Positions 25,728-28,954 of a DNA stretch of 28,954 bases are shown piece by piece. Source of the stretch: CAZCAC01 sp964496575 (lineage in GTDB: Bacteria > Planctomycetota > UBA1135 > GCA-002686595). The position numbers were made by a program, and so were the translations under genes. The stretch's first letter is position 1. Every line of letters starts with the position of its first letter. The notes below the pieces were generated by a model, which was not told the DNA's origin, ran no database searches, and was given only the letters and a program-made list of their open reading frames with translations. Location of the stretch: assembly GCA_964496575.1 (NCBI GenBank), contig CAZCAC010000109.1:1-28954 (forward strand), given 5' to 3'.

Positions 25728-28139
25728 CTACTTCTCTTCCTCGATCACCTCGATCTCCAGCTCCTCGACCAGAGCCTTGATCTCCTCGACGAGATCCTCG
25801 TCCTCGAGCAGCTTCCCGAGGGTCTTCTCGGTCGTCAGATCGACCTGAACGTTCTTCAGGAGATCCTGGATCGCCTTCCCGTCGTGGATGATCACCTCCT
25901 CGCCGTGAACCGCGTGGATCCTGTCGAGCAGGAAGTCGTGGGTCTTCTGGTGGTCCTCGTGAAGGCGACCGAGCTCGACCCCCTCGACCATGTCGGAGAG
26001 ATCCACGATGACGCTCTCGAGGTGCTCGTGCAGCCCTTCGGGGAGGTCCTCGACGTGCAGGTACCGACCGTGCTCGAGATCTTCGAAGTCGATCTCCTTC
26101 AGGGCCTTCAGACCTTTGAGACCTTTCAGGTTCTTGAGATTCTTGAGGTTCTTCAGGTTCTCCAGCTCCTGCAGCTCGATCAGCTCATCCCCGACCCTGA
26201 AGACGCCGTGGGTGTCTCCCGAGTCGTCGGGTTTCAGCTTCTGGAGCCACTGGAGATGGTGCTCCTGGTGTTTCTTCGCCTCTCCGACGGCTTTCCGGGT
26301 CTGGTGGAGGTGATCCCGGTAGAGGTCGTGCAGGCGAGAAGCGTCGAGGTACTCGCCGTGGAGGGTGTCGAGGTTGGGGATCAGGACGCGCACGTCGAGG
26401 TCCTCGAGCTCTCCGAGCCCCTTGACCTTCTCCGCGACCTTCTGGAGCCTGGCCTTGTAGGCCTTCGCGTCTTCCGATGAGGTCCAGCCGAGGTCGCCGA
26501 AGTACTCGACGTCGACTTCTCCTCGCACTTCCCCGTCGTGCTCGTGCCCCTCGTCATCGACGATGCGGTACCGGATCTGAGGATGGACGCGGATGATGTG
26601 CTGCTCGGGGTCGAACTCGGTATCGATGTACACGTAGCCCTGGGACTGGCCCTCGCCGACACCCCACCCCTTCAGTGTCCCCCCCTCGCCGCCGGGCGTC
26701 CAGCCATCGACGACCTTCCTCGGCTTGTTCACGAAGAACTGGTTCAGGTACTCCTTCTCCCGGTTGTCCGCATCGGAGTGCTCGAAGTGGAGCTCCCCGT
26801 GGTGGGCCTTCCCGGTCAAGCCGGCGAGATCGCGCCGAACCTGGGCGAGCGTCTCGCGCAGCTGCCTGATCTCGTCCTTCAGCCGCACGAAGTCGTCGCG
26901 CTGACCACCGAAGTGGACGTCGCCCCGTTGAGCGGCGAAGTCCTTGGCCTTCTGGTAGACCCTGTACGCGGAGCCCTTCTTCGCGTCCTGGTGGACGTGC
27001 TCGGTCGGCTCCTCGGGGGTCCAGTACCCCCTGTGGCGGCTCGAGACCCTCAGCTCGGGCACCGCGAGGACCTCGGCCTTCTTCTGCTTCTTCTTGTTCT
27101 TGTGGCAGGAGCAGGGGCAATCGTCCCCCGGCGTCGGGTCGGGCAAGGCGGCGAGGCCGAAGGCCGAGACTCCCATCGAGCCGGCGATGACCAGCGCCGC
27201 CAGGGCGTGGAACGGGCGGAGAGGGCCGGGTTTGGTCACCGGCTCGACGCCGACCAGACGTTGAATGCGTTGCATGAGTGATCCTCCGAGGGTGGAAACC
27301 CCCATCTGAGGTTGCCTCGACCGCCAGCTTTCGAGGGCGGTCAGAGCGTGGGCGTAAGAGAGGCCGTCATGCGTCGCGGCGACCGCCAGGTCGTCGCAAC
27401 AGTACTCGCGTTCGATCCGGATGCCCCGCGATATCCACCAGACGGCCGGGTGGTAGAACAGCAGGGCTTCCAGGATCGATTGCACGAGGTTGACCAGATA
27501 GTCGTGCCGGGAGACGTGAGCCAGCTCGTGCGCGATCAACGCCTCGATCTGCTCATCACTCAGCCCGGTGAAGATACGCGCCGGCAGGAAGACCACCGGC
27601 TTGACCCACCCGATCACGGTGGGGACGGAGACGGCCGCGCACTCGACCACTCGGGCCCGGGCGCGCACGCCGAATTCGTGTGCGATTCTCTCGAAGCGTC
27701 GCTGCCAGCGGGGCGCGAGGTCGACCCCCGTCGCCCGGCGGCGCAGTCGCCACACCTGCCAGCAGCCGCCGGCGAGGCGCAAGGAACAGAAGGCCGCGCC
27801 GAGCGACCACAGGAGCACCACCCAGGGCAGGAGGTCGCCGGAGGCGAACCACGAGGCCCACGAGCCGACGGGTGCTTCTTCCGCCGACAGGAGAGCTGCC
27901 CCCGGGACCGCCACCGCGCGCGGCGCGTCCTCGCCCAGGGTCACGAAGGTGACGACCGGCGCCAGCGCCATCAGACCCAGCGCGGCACAGCGCACCAGGT
28001 AGCGCAGGTTGGAGGAGTGCTTCCGCAGGCCCGCGAGCACGAGGTGCAGCACCAGCGCGATCAGCGCTCCCTGCCAGAGGAAGTGAATCAGCGTCCAGGC
28101 AAGCCTCGCCACCAGGACGTGCAGTTCGTGCTGGCTCAC
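25728..28139 (-). CDS. M56/BlaR1-type membrane metalloprotease with a novel charged sensor region
   Basis: An 803-residue protein. The N-terminal 330 residues match the BlaR1/M56 integral membrane part: hydrophobic helices near 8-35, 38-62, 88-115 and 310-335, with the zinc protease site H204-E-L-A-H208 in IAHELAHVSRHDYLVN and the EREYCCDDLAV segment. After the fourth helix BlaR1 has a penicillin-binding sensor; here none is visible. Instead come C341-P-C-S-C-H346, a Lys-rich stretch, and about 450 very charged residues with His, coiled-coil character and a seven-fold Leu-Lys-x run near 655-680. In BlaR1 systems the signal activates the protease, which relieves BlaI-type repression. The GTG start overlaps the BlaI stop (GTGA), after GGGAGGG, showing coupled translation. 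The ligand is unknown; metal is a possibility. Confidence 0.88.
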   Translation of the reverse strand: MSQHELHVLVARLAWTLIHFLWQGALIALVLHLVLAGLRKHSSNLRYLVRCAALGLMALAPVVTFVTLGEDAPRAVAVPGAALLSAEEAPVGSWASWFASGDLLPWVVLLWSLGAAFCSLRLAGGCWQVWRLRRRATGVDLAPRWQRRFERIAHEFGVRARARVVECAAVSVPTVIGWVKPVVFLPARIFTGLSDEQIEALIAHELAHVSRHDYLVNLVQSILEALLFYHPAVWWISRGIRIEREYCCDDLAVAATHDGLSYAHALTALESWRSRQPQMGVSTLGGSLMQRIQRLVGVEPVTKPGPLRPFHALAALVIAGSMGVSAFGLAALPDPTPGDDCPCSCHKNKKKQKKAEVLAVPELRVSSRHRGYWTPEEPTEHVHQDAKKGSAYRVYQKAKDFAAQRGDVHFGGQRDDFVRLKDEIRQLRETLAQVRRDLAGLTGKAHHGELHFEHSDADNREKEYLNQFFVNKPRKVVDGWTPGGEGGTLKGWGVGEGQSQGYVYIDTEFDPEQHIIRVHPQIRYRIVDDEGHEHDGEVRGEVDVEYFGDLGWTSSEDAKAYKARLQKVAEKVKGLGELEDLDVRVLIPNLDTLHGEYLDASRLHDLYRDHLHQTRKAVGEAKKHQEHHLQWLQKLKPDDSGDTHGVFRVGDELIELQELENLKNLKNLKNLKGLKGLKALKEIDFEDLEHGRYLHVEDLPEGLHEHLESVIVDLSDMVEGVELGRLHEDHQKTHDFLLDRIHAVHGEEVIIHDGKAIQDLLKNVQVDLTTEKTLGKLLEDEDLVEEIKALVEELEIEVIEEEK

Positions 28140-28528
28140 CGGTTCCCTCCCCGCTCGAGGTCGTCGAGCATCTCGCGAATCTCCGCCAGCTCCTCGGGGG
28201 ACGCCGGCCGGTCGGAGAGGGCGCGCAGCACGAGCTCCGCCGCCGAACCGCCGAAGGCCTTGTCGAGCAGCTCGTCGACGAGGTGCGTCTTGGTCTCCTC
28301 CTCCCCCACCGCCGCCGTGTAGACGTGGCTGCGATTCGACTCGTCGCGCGCCACCAGCCCCTGCTCGGCCATGATCTGCATCAGCTTCAGCGTCGTCGTG
28401 TACCCACGGCGCTGTTCCGGGGGCAGCGCTTCGTGGACCTGCCGCACCGTCGAGGGCCCGAGCGCCCACAGCAACGAGAGGATCACGAGCTGGGCGTCGG
28501 TGGGATGCTGGGGGTGCTTTCTGGTCAT
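28136..28528 (-). CDS. BlaI/MecI/CopY-family transcriptional repressor
   Basis: A 130-residue winged-helix repressor. The N-terminal DNA-binding half contains PTDAQLVILSLLWALGPSTVRQVHEAL and GYTTTLKLMQIMAEQGLVARDE, the recognition helix and wing of the family. The C-terminal dimerisation half contains HLVDELLDKAFGGSAAELVLRAL, which in BlaI includes the site cleaved by the partner protease. Length and order are typical. The ATG at 28528 has AGGAG seven bases upstream. It is the first gene of a two-gene operon with the M56 protease, overlapping by 4 bp. Two 16-bp dyads about 40-75 bp upstream are its likely binding sites, so the operon probably represses itself. Confidence 0.92.
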   Translation of the reverse strand: MTRKHPQHPTDAQLVILSLLWALGPSTVRQVHEALPPEQRRGYTTTLKLMQIMAEQGLVARDESNRSHVYTAAVGEEETKTHLVDELLDKAFGGSAAELVLRALSDRPASPEELAEIREMLDDLERGGNR

Positions 28529-28565
28529 GGGGTGACTCCTGCGCGGAATTCGTATCGGCTCGTTA

Positions 28566-28603
28566 TACGACGGCCTTCGTAGAAATGTACGAGTGCTTTC
28601 GTA
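28566..28603 (-). promoter_or_regulatory. Paired BlaI-type operators upstream of the repressor gene
   Basis: Two 16-bp dyads of the form TACGA-N6-TCGTA lie at 28566-28581 (TACGACGGCCTTCGTA) and 28588-28603 (TACGAGTGCTTTCGTA). They match at 13 of 16 positions and their centres are 22 bp apart, about two helical turns. BlaI-family operators are short dyads with TAC/GTA ends, usually in pairs over the promoter of their own operon. A possible -10, TATAAC on the minus strand (28567-28562), overlaps the nearer dyad; no good -35 at 17 bp is seen. Confidence 0.7.
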
Positions 28604-28616
28604 AAACAATCGTGCC

Positions 28617-28640
28617 CCCTCTCACGGTGCCGGGAGAGGG
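28617..28640. other. Hairpin upstream of the BlaI operator region
   Basis: CCCTCTC (28617-28623) and GAGAGGG (28634-28640) form a 7-bp stem with a 10-nt loop, followed on the plus strand by ATTTTCC. It could end plus-strand readthrough or be part of the control region; no plus-strand gene precedes it. The stretch from here to about 28770 otherwise shows no gene. Confidence 0.35.
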
Positions 28641-28770
28641 ATTTTCCTTCCCCAATTTGCAACTTCCTAGGCCGACGAGGCTCCCCGATGGGGGATCCGG
28701 AGAGCGGTGAACTCTACGGGCCGCCCTTCGTTCTGCGAGCATCGGTCGGTACCATTGCGCTGCCCTCCTC

Positions 28771-28869
28771 GTGAAGTCGCCCAAGCCCCTGGCGTTCGCG
28801 CTCGGCGCGGTGGCCCTGGTCGCCGCGGTCGCCCTCTTCGTGCTGCTGTCGAGTCGCGGGGGGGGGTGA
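28771..28869 (+). CDS. Very short membrane ORF ending in a G9 run, possibly a broken gene start
   Basis: A GTG start followed by 32 residues: KSPKPLAFALGAVALVAAVA, then LFVLLSSRGGG and a stop. This is one well-formed transmembrane segment with a positive start, as at the N-terminus of many planctomycete anchored proteins. The stop is created directly after nine consecutive G (28858-28866). Removing one G would continue as GEREELRPDLLPGPA and more for 19 codons, so the ORF may be the start of a longer gene broken by a frameshift or a sequencing error, and then cut by the repeat at 28909. No good ribosome-binding site is present. Confidence 0.35.
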   Translation: MKSPKPLAFALGAVALVAAVALFVLLSSRGGG

Positions 28870-28908
28870 GCGCGAGGAGCTCAGGCCGGACCTGCTCCCC
28901 GGTCCGGC

Positions 28909-28953
28909 CCGGGTACATAGGTAACACCCGTGTCCGGGCACATGGGTGACACC
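28909..28953. repeat. Tandem 20-bp repeat at the window edge, possible insertion-sequence end
   Basis: CCGGGTACATAGGTAACACC (28909-28928) and CCGGGCACATGGGTGACACC (28934-28953) match at 17 of 20 positions with 25-bp periodicity. The GTACATGGGTGACAC type of sequence resembles the terminal regions of IS481-like elements as I remember them; this is not verified. The element, if real, would continue beyond the window. Confidence 0.4.
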
Positions 28954-28954
28954 T

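Noticed and set aside
26095..26170. Possible CRISPR-like or minisatellite array
   Set aside because: The short near-repeats are Leu-Lys-x codons inside the M56 gene; there are no spacers.

Overview
The window looks like a chromosomal segment from a high-GC, Gram-negative-type bacterium, most likely an uncultured planctomycete (Planctomycetota). The support is family content: a cytochrome-type DUF1587/1592/1588/1585 gene translationally coupled to a DUF1552 gene, a sigma factor paired with a Ser/Thr kinase, a sulfatase-fold lipoprotein, carboxypeptidase-regulatory-like secreted proteins, a tricorn-type protease and a BlaI/M56 pair. Acidobacteriota or Myxococcota cannot be excluded from one window. 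I saw no rRNA, tRNA, CRISPR array or complete transposon.

Layout. 141-2414: sigma factor, then a Ser/Thr kinase with a glycine-rich C-terminal array. 2445-2555: a 111-bp palindromic intergenic element. 2767-6180: exported tricorn/S41 protease, convergent with a membrane-anchored repeat protein (6197-8704, -). 8804-9979 (-): DUF4143-type ATPase. 10189-11790 (-): exported protein of unknown function, divergent from a CoA-binding protein (11964-12404, +) and a MATE transporter (12442-13791, +). The divergent region is a 197-bp near-palindrome that gives both genes the same 47-nt leader through codon 2. 13839-16534 (-): a decayed DUF1592-DUF1552 operon with an internal deletion in the first gene and a lost 3' end in the second; the second break coincides with a half-copy of the 2445-2555 element. 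16553-16744 (-): a 63-aa CxxC protein behind a promoter-like site containing a 41-bp dyad. 17078-17464 (+): ArsC-like reductase. 17564-19951 (-): lipoprotein of the sulfatase/alkaline-phosphatase fold with a Thr active site. 20094-25644 (+): secreted GH2 beta-galactosidase with a discoidin domain, then gamma-glutamyltransferase. 25728-28528 (-): M56 membrane protease with an unusual charged sensor, and its BlaI-type repressor, preceded by two identical-format 16-bp operators. 28771-28953: a tiny membrane ORF ending in a run of nine G, followed by a tandem repeat that may be an insertion-sequence edge.

How the genes fit together. The window mixes signalling units (sigma/kinase, BlaI/M56) with exported degradative enzymes (tricorn protease, beta-galactosidase, GGT, sulfatase-fold enzyme), consistent with a scavenger of polymers and peptides. 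The least ordinary structures are in the DNA between genes: the twin-leader palindrome, the dispersed palindromic element at a gene break, the dyad in a promoter spacer, and the paired BlaI-type operators. The deletions, the G run and the repeats could also be assembly errors if this is a metagenomic contig; read-level checking would settle that.
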